Source: Rapana venosa (lineage: Eukaryota > Mollusca > Gastropoda > Neogastropoda > Muricidae). Taken from it: 64,000 bases of DNA. Shown here in pieces: positions 55,601 through 63,808 of this stretch; within the stretch, counting starts at the first letter, position 1, and each line of letters starts with the position of its first letter. The stretch spans positions 10,602,631-10,666,630 of the forward strand of contig CM054135.1 of the NCBI GenBank assembly GCA_028751875.1. Reading direction: 5' to 3'. A program made the position numbers and the translations under genes. The notes beneath the pieces are model-generated. The model did no database searches. It was given only the letters and a program-made list of their open reading frames with translations, and was not told the DNA's origin.

Positions 55601-58600
55601 GACGTGGACAAACTAAAAGATCCAGATGTCGAGGAGATCTTCCAAGCTAAGCTTGGCGGACGTTTTGCGGCATTAACCCTCCTGGACAATGACATCAATG
55701 ACCTCACCAACAACTTCAATGAGGCAGTCCGAGAAACAGCAGAGGAGGTACTCGGTCGTCAGAGGAATAAACACCAGCCATGGACTACCAATGACATCTT
55801 GGACCTCTGCGATACAAGAAGAGCACTGAAACCAACCAGGTCTTCCAACCCTAAAGAATACCGGGAGGCCAACAATCTCGTGAAGAAGTCAATGTTAAAG
55901 GCCAGAGAGAAGTGGATCAGTGATCAATGTGATGAGATCGAAAAAAACATGAAAGTGGGCAACAGTAAAAAGGCATACGACACCCCTGAAGAAACTCACA
56001 AAACCACTTCAAACCAAATCATCAGTCATTGAAGACAGCTCCGGAAACCTCCTCACAGAAAGCTCAGCTGCATTGAACAGGTGGTCTGAATATTGTCAAG
56101 AACTGTACAACTACCCAATACAACCTGACAAGAGCATAATAGAAGAGAAAGCAGCAACATCAAGAGCACCCTCGCCATTACCTATACTGAGGGAAGAAGT
56201 GGAAGAAGCCATCCGCAGCTTACCAGTAGGAAAGTCCCCAGGAGCAGACAATATACCAGCGGAGCAGACAATATACCAGCAGAGCATGTATATATACATT
56301 TCCCTAAAAAAAACACACCAAAAAAAGCGGGGCCTCCTATAGAGTTATAAACTTTCTTCCATAAATGTTGGTAAAAATCTTTCATACATGTTGATATTTC
56401 TACATAACTATTCTCTCTACAAGAATAATCCTCTCTACAAGAATAATCAACACTCCCAAAAAGTCACATTTCTAGTAAGATATGTGACTGCCTAATCCTT
56501 GGATTTGCTTTGAAGACTGAATAAACTTTCGCAGTCAGTAGCAGCTGCATATTTACATAAAAGTTGTACCATTACAATCACTGAAACACAAGATGAAAAG
56601 CTGTTCTTGTAGCAGTTTAAAGGAAATCTAATTGTCAAATAAAAATTTAAAAATTGTAGCATTGTGTTTTTAGTCTATAACTTTTTAGAACACACTTGTT
56701 TGTCTGCTGAAAACTGGAGCTTTGGACTTTACATTTGGAGGATGCCTTTTTTGTTTGTTTTTGTTCCTCAACTAGAGCTTCAAGGTTCACCAACGGTGAG
56801 ATTTTGCGTATGTGACCATATTTTCGACTTCAGGGATGTATGCTGGGTATGTTAGTGTTTCCGTAACTCACCAGACTCTGACATGAATTACGTAATTTTT
56901 AATGTGCACATTTGATCTCCTGCATGTGTGTATACAAACAGGGAATTAAGGCACAGGCAAGTCAGCACTTGAAATTGACCTGGGAAGAGATTGTAAAACT
57001 CCCCACACTAAACTCACCAGACGCCACCGAGATTCAAACCCACGACCTCATGGACCCATAGGACTGAAGTTGAATGGCCTTAACCACTCAGCTATACAGC
57101 ATAGGTCAGACATGATTACAACCAGCACATGCAACCAGCACACACAACAGCACACACACACACAACACACACACACAGCACACACAACAGCACACACACA
57201 ACAGCACACACACAACAGCACACACACAACAGCACACACAACACACACACACAAACACACACATACAACAGCACACACACAACCAGCACACACAACCAGC
57301 ACACACACAACAGCACACACACAACAACAGCACACACAACCAGCACACACAACACAGCACACACACAACAGCACACACAACACACACAGCAACACACAAC
57401 AGCACACACACAACAGCACACACAAAACCCAGCACACACACAACAGCACACACACAACAGCACAACACAAAGCACACACAACAGCACACAAAACACACAC
57501 ACACACCACACACCAACAGCACACACAACAGCACACACACACAGCAACACACAACACACACACAACAGCACACACAACAGCACACAAGAACAACAACAGC
57601 ACACACACAACAGCACACACACAACAGCACACCACCACACACACACAGCACACACACACAACACACACACAACAGCACACACACAACAGCACACACACAA
57701 CCAAGCACACACACAACAGCACACACACACAACCAGCACACACACACACACAACAGCACACACACAACAGCACACACACACAACAGCACACACACAACAA
57801 CAGCACACACACAACAGCACACAACACAACAGCACACACCACACACAGCACACACAACCACAAACACACACACACACACAACAGCACACACACACACAGC
57901 ACACCACAACAACACAGCACACACACAAAGCACACGCACAACACACCACACAACAGCACACACACAACCACACACACAAACACACCACGCACACACACAA
58001 CCCACACACACACACACACACACCACACACAGCACACACAACAGCACACACACAACAGCACACACACAACAGCACACACACAACAGCACACACACACAAC
58101 AGCACACACACAACAGCACAACACACACCAGCCACAACAACAGCACACAACAACACAACACAACACACACACACAACCAACACCAACACAACACACAAAC
58201 ACACACACCACACAAACAAACACCACACACACAACAACACACACAACACAAAACACACACACAAACAAACAACACACAAACAACACACACCACAAACAAA
58301 CAACACACACAACACACACACACAAACAACACACACACACAAACAACACACAAACAAAAACAACACACACACAAACAACACACACACACAAACAACACAC
58401 ACAAAAACAACACGCACACAAACAACACACACACAACCAGCACTCACAGTCAGCACACACAACCAGCACTCACAGTCAGCACACACAACCAGCACTCACA
58501 GTCAGCATTCAGCAGACACACATGATCCATCTGCCAACTCACCAGAGCCAGCGCCCATATCAGGAAGCGGCCACACCTCTGAACCCAGTCTTTGTGCACA

Positions 58601-61269
58601 AACAAGATTTTCCCTGCCTGCAACAACACAACACAACACAATACACAACACATATACACATCACAGCTGACGGGGAACTGACTTGACTTGACTTGACTTC
58701 TCCCTTAACTCCTTGAGGAGTCACCAGAGCCGCCATGGCGCGGTGGTCAGCGCCTTGGGTTAGGGACTGCAAGGTTGCAGGTTCAAGTCCCCATAAGAGT
58801 CATAGGGATTTTTTTCAGACTCTGGCTGGCTCCTACCCAGAGTGAAATTGCTACTGGGAAGACTGGGACCACACAGTCGAGCTTCATCCACTTTACGGAT
58901 GCGATTTTCAGAGTGTTGCTCAAACTACCTGACCAACACAGCAGGAGTCTGTATCTCTCGGGCCTGGTTGAAAAACCATCAAGCACCCATTCATTTGTGC
59001 AATTAATATGCATGAATGTATATTTCTTTATTTTCCTACATGATTTTTTATGACTTAGCAGCCCGCTGTCACCCTAAGGTCAAACAAAAAAACACCTTAA
59101 AGTCTGTTACTGTCAACCAGACTAAATGCATATTACAAAACAACCAGACTTTATTTTATTTTTATTTATTTATTTAATTCTTTTACATCAAGGATAATGG
59201 AATAAGCACTTATGTGCTTTTTTGCATCCAGTCCCTGTGTGTATGCGGTTTTGTAAATTTGTCATCTGTTTCCACCAGCACACAATGGCCTACTCTTACA
59301 AAAAGTGGAACAGGATTTAATGTGTGCCCAAGATGTTCTGTGTGCATTCGCACACAGGGCCTTGATTTAAAGTCTCATCTGAAGGACTTTTGGGGAGAGT
59401 GGAGTCTGCACTGATGTGAACTCCAGGGTAAAATATCCCCTTGAACAGGAATCGAACCTGGGTCGTTAGATTGCAAGCGCAATGTTCTGACCATTAGGCT
59501 ATCCCGTCCCCCAAATGCACATTACAAAACAACCAGGCTAAATGCACATTACAAAACAACCAGGCTAAATGCACATTAAAAAACAACCAGGCTAAATGCA
59601 CATTACAAAACAACCAGGCTAAATGCACATTACAAAACAACCAGGCTAAATGCACATTACAAAACAACCAGGCTAAATGCACATTACAAAACAACCAGGC
59701 TAAAACCATATAAAGTAACAAAGCTAAAGACAACACAATCATCAAAGTAAACCATACTAAAAAGTCATTTTAAAAAAACCACCCAACAATTAACCTAACT
59801 GCTCCTGAGGGGGACGGGATAGCCTGGTGGTTAGAGTAATGCACACTGTGCTCATGATCCTGATCTGCTGACCTGGGTTCGAATCTTGTTTAAGACGATT
59901 TTTCCTCTGGCGTTAACATCAGTGCAGACTCCACTTCCCCAAAAGACCTTCCAGTGAGACTATGAACCGAGGTCCCGTGTGCGAACGCTCGCAGAACATC
60001 TTAAGCACATGTTAAAACCCATTCCACTTTTCAGAAGATTAGACCATTGTGTGCCGTGGGAATGGACAACAAAATTGACAAAACTGCATACACATGGGAA
60101 CTGGATGTAAAAAAAAAAGCACATGAATGCTTTTTCCATTATCCTCGAAATAAAAGAATAAATAAATAAATAAAACAATCAACCTAACTGCCCCCAAATG
60201 CCTGAAAATCAACCTTTCTTCACCAAACATCTGAAAGTCAATCTAACTATTAAAAACATTTTATTTTATTTTTTTAAAGTCTACCTAACTACTCCTAAAT
60301 ACCTGAAAAACAATCAAACTGCCTGCTAAAAAATCATCCCAACTACACCCAAATACTTCAATTTCAAACTAACTGCCCCAATCTACCTGACAATCAACCC
60401 CACTGCCCCAAACTACCTGACAATCAACCCAACTGCCCCAAACTACCTGACAATCAACCTAACTGCCCCAAACTACCTGACAATCAACCCCACTGCCCCC
60501 CCCAAACTACCTAACAATCAACCCAACTGCCCAAAACTACCTGACAATCAACCCAACTGCCCAAAACTACCTGACAATCAACCCAACTGCCCAAAACTAC
60601 CTGACAATCAACCCAACTGCCCCAAACTACCTGACAATCAACCCAACTGCCCCAAACTACCTGACAATCAACCCAACTGCCCAAAACTACCTGACAATCA
60701 ACCCAACTGCCCAAAACTACCTGACAATCAACCCAACTGCCCAAAACTACCTGACAATCAACCCAACTGCCCCAAACTACCTGACAATCAACCCCACTGC
60801 CCCAAACTACCTGACAATCAACCCAACTGCCCAAAACTACCAGGTCACCTCACCTGTAATCCCAGGAAGCACATGAAGACAGAGGTCAGGGTTCCCAGCA
60901 GCCCCTCAGGGTCATAGGGCACTGTGGTGTGATAGATCTCCTGCACAGTCCACAGCGTCCAATCATATTACGCTGTCAGATATCTATCTTTGTGAGTGTG
61001 TGTGTATTGTGTGTGAGTGTGCGAGTGCGCGAGTGTGTGTGTGTGTGTGTGTGTGTGTGCAAGTGTGCGAGTGTGAGTGTGTTTATTCATTTATTTTTTT
61101 TATTCTTTTATATCAAGGATAATGGAATAAGCACTTATGTGCTTTTTTTACATCCAGTCCCTGTGTGTATGCGGTTTTGTAAATTTTGTCATCTGTTCCC
61201 ACCGGCACACAATGGCCTACTCTTACGAAAAACGGAACAGGATTTAACGTGTGCGCAAGATGCTTTGCC

Positions 61270-61322
<53 letters not shown>

Positions 61323-62702
61323 TGTGGTGTGGTGTGGTGTGGTGTGGTGTGGTGTGGTGTGGTGTGGTGTGGTGTGGTGTGTGTGTGTGCAGCATGTGTG
61401 TGTGTGTATATGTGTGTGTGTGTATACATATACACACAAACACACACACACATACCATATCATCACCATCACCATTGTTGTCATCATCATTATCATCATT
61501 ATTGTTTTTATTATTATTACTATCATCATCATCATCATTATTATCATTACTATTACTACTACTACTTCTATTATTACTTTTGTTATATTTTCGTTGAGCA
61601 CAAAAAGAGTATATTTCACACAATCACCAGGAGGATATTTCAGACTATGCTACATGACAAAGATCAAATGGGAAGACAGGACCACGAATAAAGAACTATG
61701 GAGAATGTGCAAAGTTGATGATCTGAAGTCTGTAGCTAGTACCAATAGACTGCGCTGCTTTGGGCACGTTCAACGGAAAGCAGACCACCACATCATAAAA
61801 AGAGCAACGAACTTCGTAGTGGATGGAAAGAGACCAAAGGGAAGACCTAGCAAGACCTGGGCTGCCCGTATATTGCAGATGATCTTAGAGAGAAAGGGGG
61901 CAGCATAAATAAGGAGGAGGAAGCTCAAAACAGAGAGAGATGGAGAAGGCTCATCCATGTCAAACCTCCCCTGGGAGAAACATGACAGAAAAGGAAGAGG
62001 TAAGTAAGTGAGTACCTTGCAGGTGGGGCTGTGGTAGATATGGCTGTCCCCGAACACCTTGCGGTCGATGTAGCCCGCTGCGCCCCCAGTGCAGTCAGTG
62101 TGCAGGCTGTGGTTGGCCAAGCCCCCAGGACCCAGGTACCCACTGGGTACAGACACAGGGCCACGATGCTTGGGGGTGGGTTTTTCATTCATTATCATCA
62201 TTATTATCATTATTTATTTTATTTATTTATTCTTTTATATCGAGGATAATGGAATAAGCACTCATGTGCTTTTTTTTTTTTTACATCCAGTCCCCGTGTG
62301 TATGCGGTTTTGTCAATTTTGTCGTCTGTTCCCACCGGCACACAATGGCCTACTCTTCCGAAAAGCGGAACAGGATATAACGTGCGCGCAAGATGTTCTG
62401 CATGCGTTCGAACACGGGGCCTCAGTTTTTAGTCTCATCCGAAGGACTTTGACATTCAGTTCGATTTTTTTGTCAAACTGGGAAGAAAGGGCGAGGCTGG
62501 GAATCGAACCCACAACCTCACGGTTTACTTGTTGGCAGGCGAACATCTTAACCATCCTGCCACCTTCCTTCCTTCATTATCATTCTGGCTGTCTGCTGGC
62601 TGGCTGTCTACCTCTCTGTCTTTTGGTCTGTCTTTTGGTCTATCTCTCTGTCTGTCGCTCTGTCTGTCTCCCTGTCTGTCACCCTGTCTGTCTGTCTGTC
62701 TC

Positions 62703-62756
<54 letters not shown>

Positions 62757-63277
62757 CCTCTCTCTCTCCCTCTCTGAGCGTTCCCTTACCAGGAGGGGTG
62801 TGCAGTGCCTGATCTTCTCCTGGGCTTGTCACTCTGCAGGAGGTCTGCCTGCCTGCTGGCCTCAGCCATTCCAACTTCAGAGCAGCTCATTTCATAGTAC
62901 AGGTTGCATGCTGGGTATATACATGCAAGTCAAAACGGTCTTAAAACGGCCTACTCTTCTGAAAAGCATAATGAGTTTTAACGTGTGCGCAAGATGTTCT
63001 GAGCACGGTTTGCACACGGGACCTCAGTTTACAGTCTCATCTGAAGGACTTTTGAGGGAGAGTGGAGTCGGCAAAATCCTCTTGAATGAGATTCAAAATG
63101 GGGTCAGCAGATCACGAGCCCATCACTCTGACCACCAGGAGCATGCAGCACTGACCTGGGGCAGCCTGGCACGGGGAGGGTGAAGGTGAGGATGGTGTGG
63201 ACGGCCACCAGGATCAGGTGGAACATCCACTCCGGCCAGAAATCCACTATGTCCCTCACCACTGCCAGGCGTCCATA
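49682..63277 (-). CDS. HGSNAT: HGSNAT, heparan-alpha-glucosaminide N-acetyltransferase, C-terminal part (seven exons)
   Basis: Join of 63277-63156, 62142-62016, 60940-60854, 58617-58543, 52442-52372, 51600-51488 and 49857-49682 on the minus strand: 256 aa plus TGA, all phases agreeing. HGSNAT is a multi-pass lysosomal membrane enzyme that moves acetyl from cytosolic acetyl-CoA to terminal glucosamine of heparan sulfate during its degradation. Colinear landmarks are [69 protein letters not shown] and YVGHE. The human protein is about 635-663 aa, so roughly the N-terminal 60 per cent, with the catalytic His loop, lies off the right edge. Hydrophobic segments occur in every exon except the second. 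The introns are unusually full of tandem repeats and SINEs. Confidence 0.94.
49861..49950. repeat. (CA)n at the acceptor of the last HGSNAT exon
   Basis: Three CA blocks separated by CGGT or CGTC. On the gene strand this is a TG repeat reaching to within 5 bases of the AG. Confidence 0.92.
49990..50437 (+). repeat. SINE-4, full-length copy
   Basis: Head GGATCGGTGGTCTAGAGG with duplicated start, B-box region GGTTCGTATCCC, shared block TCTTTCGGATGAGACGATAA, AAAAGAACCCACGGCAACAAG, a perfect hairpin GCTCTCCC-CA-GGGAGAGC and the tail GAAATAAATGAAATG. Confidence 0.87.
50443..50635 (+). repeat. SINE-1, headless copy directly after SINE-4
   Basis: CACAGAACATCTTGCGCAC to CATTATCCTCAATATAAAAG and an AATAAAATAAA tail. 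Hairpin loop variant AAGCACATAAATGCTT. Confidence 0.85.
50636..51140. repeat. CA-rich cryptic repeat with a SINE-1 3' end
   Basis: CA, CGCA and CATG mixtures on both sides of a SINE-1 terminus at 51048-51095. All ORFs here are artefacts. Confidence 0.88.
51208..51450 (+). repeat. REP-8 full copy followed by (AAT)n and REP-9
   Basis: REP-8 (51208-51370) is closely similar to 49483-49650. REP-9 follows an AAT run: TTTATATAGCGCTGAATCTTG. Ends about 40 bp from an HGSNAT exon. Confidence 0.8.
51488..51600 (-). CDS. HGSNAT: HGSNAT exon (WSLSFV ... GAPFYYP)
   Basis: 113 nt. A membrane helix [15 protein letters not shown], then [12 protein letters not shown]. Acceptor GTGTTGCAG, donor CAG|GTAGGC. 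Confidence 0.93.
51885..52255. repeat. CA/CGCA cryptic repeat
   Basis: CA-dominated with GCATGCA and CGCG steps. The overlapping C/V-rich and H/T-rich frames on both strands are artefacts. Confidence 0.93.
52372..52442 (-). CDS. HGSNAT: HGSNAT exon (GWIPVNKNL)
   Basis: 71 nt, [20 protein letters not shown] to KNL plus two bases of Trp. Acceptor CTTTTTCAG, donor TG|GTGAGG. Confidence 0.92.
52497..52740 (-). repeat. SINE-1 3' end (antisense) with GA and TG runs
   Basis: 52510-52580 is antisense SINE-1 (GAGGATAATGAATAAGCACCC). It is followed by (GA)n (52603-52694) and (TG)n. Confidence 0.82.
52980..53085 (-). mobile_element. Half copy (right end) of the foldback MITE
   Basis: GCACTGCCGTTTAGCACCTG and AAGTCAAGCCTAGCGCATC match the right arm at 45239-45283. 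Confidence 0.7.
53150..53345 (+). repeat. REP-7 copy
   Basis: AAGGAACAAGGCAGAAACAG, GGATTCCTAGCACAGAATTG, hairpin CCCAG-CATCCCCA-CTGGG. Confidence 0.7.
53407..54914 (-). pseudogene. LINE reverse transcriptase and C-terminal part, frameshifted
   Basis: From the start: [20 protein letters not shown], ...[33 protein letters not shown] and [15 protein letters not shown] (RT motif A). A frameshift follows near 54410, then [14 protein letters not shown] and FADD-containing sequence in another frame, and [11 protein letters not shown] with [12 protein letters not shown] last frame near the end encodes [13 protein letters not shown] and [15 protein letters not shown]. Gene order and motifs are those of RTE/Jockey-type endonuclease-RT proteins; I do not fix the clade. 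Several frameshifts: not functional. Confidence 0.83.
54914..56284 (+). pseudogene. LINE endonuclease part (inverted 5' segment)
   Basis: Open for almost 370 codons (to 56032): [32 protein letters not shown] and [11 protein letters not shown] are apurinic-endonuclease motifs. After a frame change it continues with [11 protein letters not shown] and [21 protein letters not shown] 20-bp unit GGAGCAGACAATATACCAGC is tandemly doubled at the end (56240-56280). The intact frame suggests a fairly recent insertion. Confidence 0.85.
56296..56755. other. AT-rich intronic stretch of HGSNAT
   Basis: Contains a doubled CTCTCTACAAGAATAATC block near 56411-56449. No gene seen. Confidence 0.6.
56757..57103 (-). 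repeat. SINE-2, full-length with tRNA-like head
   Basis: The reverse complement starts GCTGTATAGCTGAGTGGTTAA (A box) and has the B box GTGGGTTTGAATCTC. The body passes GACTTGCCTGTGCCTTAATT, and the end carries the CTCTAGTTGAGGAACAAAAAC terminus. It is the reference copy for the family. Confidence 0.82.
57119..58510. repeat. 1.4-kb CACACAACAG-type array in an HGSNAT intron
   Basis: Irregular units (CA)n-ACAGCA, later (CA)n-AACAA, ending with three CAACCAGCACTCACAGTCAG units (58434-58505) about 30 bp from the donor of an HGSNAT exon. The very long H/T/Q-rich and C/V-rich frames on both strands come from the absence of stop-forming triplets in this repeat and are not genes. Confidence 0.96.
58543..58617 (-). 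CDS. HGSNAT: HGSNAT exon ([11 protein letters not shown])
   Basis: 25 codons, [15 protein letters not shown] to LIWALAL. The acceptor follows a TTGTG repeat. Donor CTG|GTGAGT. Confidence 0.9.
58679..59000 (+). repeat. SINE-6 with tRNA-like head
   Basis: Preceded by a TTGACTTGACTTGACTT tail relic. Head GCCATGGCGCGGTGGTCAGC and B box GGTTCAAGTCCCC. Body with CTACTGGGAAGACTGGGACC and GTATCTCTCGGGCCTGG. Only copy seen here. Confidence 0.65.
59152..59511 (-). repeat. SINE-1 with A-type head, full-length, antisense
   Basis: The reverse complement: head GGATAGCCTAATGGTCAGAAC, B box GGTTCGATTCC, AAAAGTCCTTCAGATGAGAC, hairpin AAGCACATAAGTGCTT and tail AAATAAATAAATAAAAA. Both sides carry units of the 27-bp tandem repeat. 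Confidence 0.9.
59513..59701. repeat. 27-bp tandem repeat, seven units
   Basis: AAATGCACATTACAAAACAA followed by CCAGGCT. One more unit with changes lies at 59124-59150, on the other side of the SINE. Confidence 0.95.
59803..60175 (+). mobile_element. SINE-1 with A-type head, full-length with 16-bp target duplication
   Basis: Flanked by CAATTAACCTAACTGC (59787-59802) and CAATCAACCTAACTGC (60176-60191). Head GGGATAGCCTGGTGGTTAGAG, B box GGGTTCGAATC, block GACCTTCCAGTGAGACTATG, CGCTCGCAGAACATCTTAAG, hairpin region AAGCACATGAATGCTT and a tail of AATA units. The reference copy of SINE-1. Confidence 0.92.
60364..60840. repeat. 30-bp minisatellite, about 16 units
   Basis: CAACCCAACTGCCCCAAACT with ACCTGACAAT. 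Degenerate earlier units begin near 60176. It ends 13 bp outside the 5' splice site of an HGSNAT exon. The minus-strand WVDCQVV repeat frame is an artefact. Confidence 0.95.
60854..60940 (-). CDS. HGSNAT: HGSNAT exon ([10 protein letters not shown])
   Basis: 29 codons, [20 protein letters not shown] to CFLGLQ. Donor CAG|GTGAGG. The 30-bp minisatellite begins 13 bp beyond it. Confidence 0.93.
61013..61600. repeat. TG runs, antisense SINE-1 3' end, (GGTGT)n and (ATC/ATT)n
   Basis: SINE-1 antisense at 61090-61275. A long TG run then changes into twelve GTGTG units (61320-61380) and, after a TG/CA patch, a trinucleotide tract (61455-61580). No genes. Confidence 0.9.
61610..61980 (+). pseudogene. 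LINE 3' fragment: reverse transcriptase C terminus
   Basis: Open frame ending at 61908: [50 protein letters not shown]. This is the LRWFGHV / GKRxxGRPxxxW tail of endonuclease-RT proteins, from a different element than 53.4-56.3 kb. It is followed by decayed sequence and stops about 35 bp from the HGSNAT exon at 62016. Confidence 0.78.
62016..62142 (-). CDS. HGSNAT: HGSNAT exon (GYLGPGG ... [11 protein letters not shown])
   Basis: 127 nt. [20 protein letters not shown] and [16 protein letters not shown], a lumenal loop typical of HGSNAT. NHS is a possible glycosylation site. Donor AAG|GTACTC. Confidence 0.93.
62195..62575 (-). repeat. SINE-1 with B-type head, full-length, antisense
   Basis: The reverse complement: GGTGGCAGGATGGTTAAGAT, B box GGGTTCGATTCCC, CCTTTCTTCCCAGTTTGAC, GTCCTTCGGATGAGACTAAA, hairpin AAGCACATGAGTGCTT, CATTATCCTCGATATAAAAG and an AATAAATAAAATAAA tail. 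The best B-type copy. Confidence 0.92.
62600..62775. repeat. (CTGT/CT)n tract
   Basis: TCTGTCTGTC units grading into CT. No gene. Confidence 0.9.
62935..63145 (-). repeat. SINE-1 with A-type head, 3'-truncated, antisense
   Basis: The reverse complement starts at the head (GTCAGAGTGATGGGCTCGTG) and passes TCCTTCAGATGAGACTGTAA and GCTTTTCAGAAGAGTAGGCC. It ends about 10 bp from the donor of an HGSNAT exon. Confidence 0.78.
63156..63277 (-). CDS. HGSNAT: HGSNAT exon (PVPGCP exon), first in window
   Basis: 122 nt: [19 protein letters not shown], a membrane helix, then LPVPGCP. Acceptor TTGCAG, donor CAG|GTCAGT. A SINE-1 head ends within about 15 bp of the donor, and a 24-bp minisatellite begins about 50 bp upstream of the acceptor. 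Confidence 0.92.
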
Positions 63278-63334
63278 CTGCAACAGGTCACAGTCACGAA
63301 GTAATGAAGTAATGAAGTGTGTGGTTGTGTGCGT

Positions 63335-63703
63335 GTGCAAGTACATGCATGTGTGTGTGTGCAAGTACATGCATGTGTGTGTGTGCAAGTACATGCATGT
63401 GTGTGTGTGCAAGTACATGCATGTGTGTGTGTGCAAGTACATGCATGTGTGTGTGTGCAAGTACATGCATGTGTGTGTGTGCAAGTACATGCATGTGTGT
63501 GTGTGCAAGTACATGCATGTGTGTGTGTGCAAGTACATGCATGTGTGTGTGTGCAAGTACATGCATGTGTGTGTGTGCAAGTACATGCATGTGTGTGTGT
63601 GCAAGTACATGCATGTGTGTGTGTGTGCAAGTACATGCATGTGTGTGTGTGCAAGTACATGCATGTGTGTGTGTGCAAGTACATGCATGTGTGTGTGTGC
63701 ATG
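63335..63703. repeat. 24-bp minisatellite, about 15 units
   Basis: GCAAGTACATGCATGTGTGT plus GTGT. The period is a multiple of three, so frames stay open on both strands (CKYMHVCV repeats); not coding. Each unit contains the palindrome ATGCAT. CA runs follow to 64000. Confidence 0.96.
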
Positions 63704-63759
63704 CACCCGCACACACACACACATGCAAAAACATATAGGCATGTGTATGCATGCATGTG

Positions 63760-63808
<49 letters not shown>

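Larger units (their letters stand above)
53396..56295 (-). mobile_element. Twin-primed (5'-inverted) LINE insertion with 11-bp target duplication
   Basis: The gene-sense strand of the 3' part is minus. From 54914 down to 53407 lies the reverse transcriptase part and 3' end, closing with a TGATGATGATG tail. From 54914 up to 56284 lies the endonuclease part of the same element in the opposite orientation. Both parts contain the same junction coding block ([15 protein letters not shown]), so they overlap slightly. CATGTATATAT flanks the insertion at 53396-53406 and 56285-56295. The 5' end is truncated inside the endonuclease domain. Confidence 0.85.

Noticed and set aside
57048..58686. Several overlapping open frames of 445-538 codons on both strands
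   Set aside because: They lie in a CACACAACAG array that rarely forms stop codons; the translations are only H/T/Q/N or C/V and are interrupted by true HGSNAT exon sequence in other frames.
60511..60834. Minus-strand protein with [10 protein letters not shown] repeats
   Set aside because: The 30-bp minisatellite, again a multiple of three; it lies in an HGSNAT intron.
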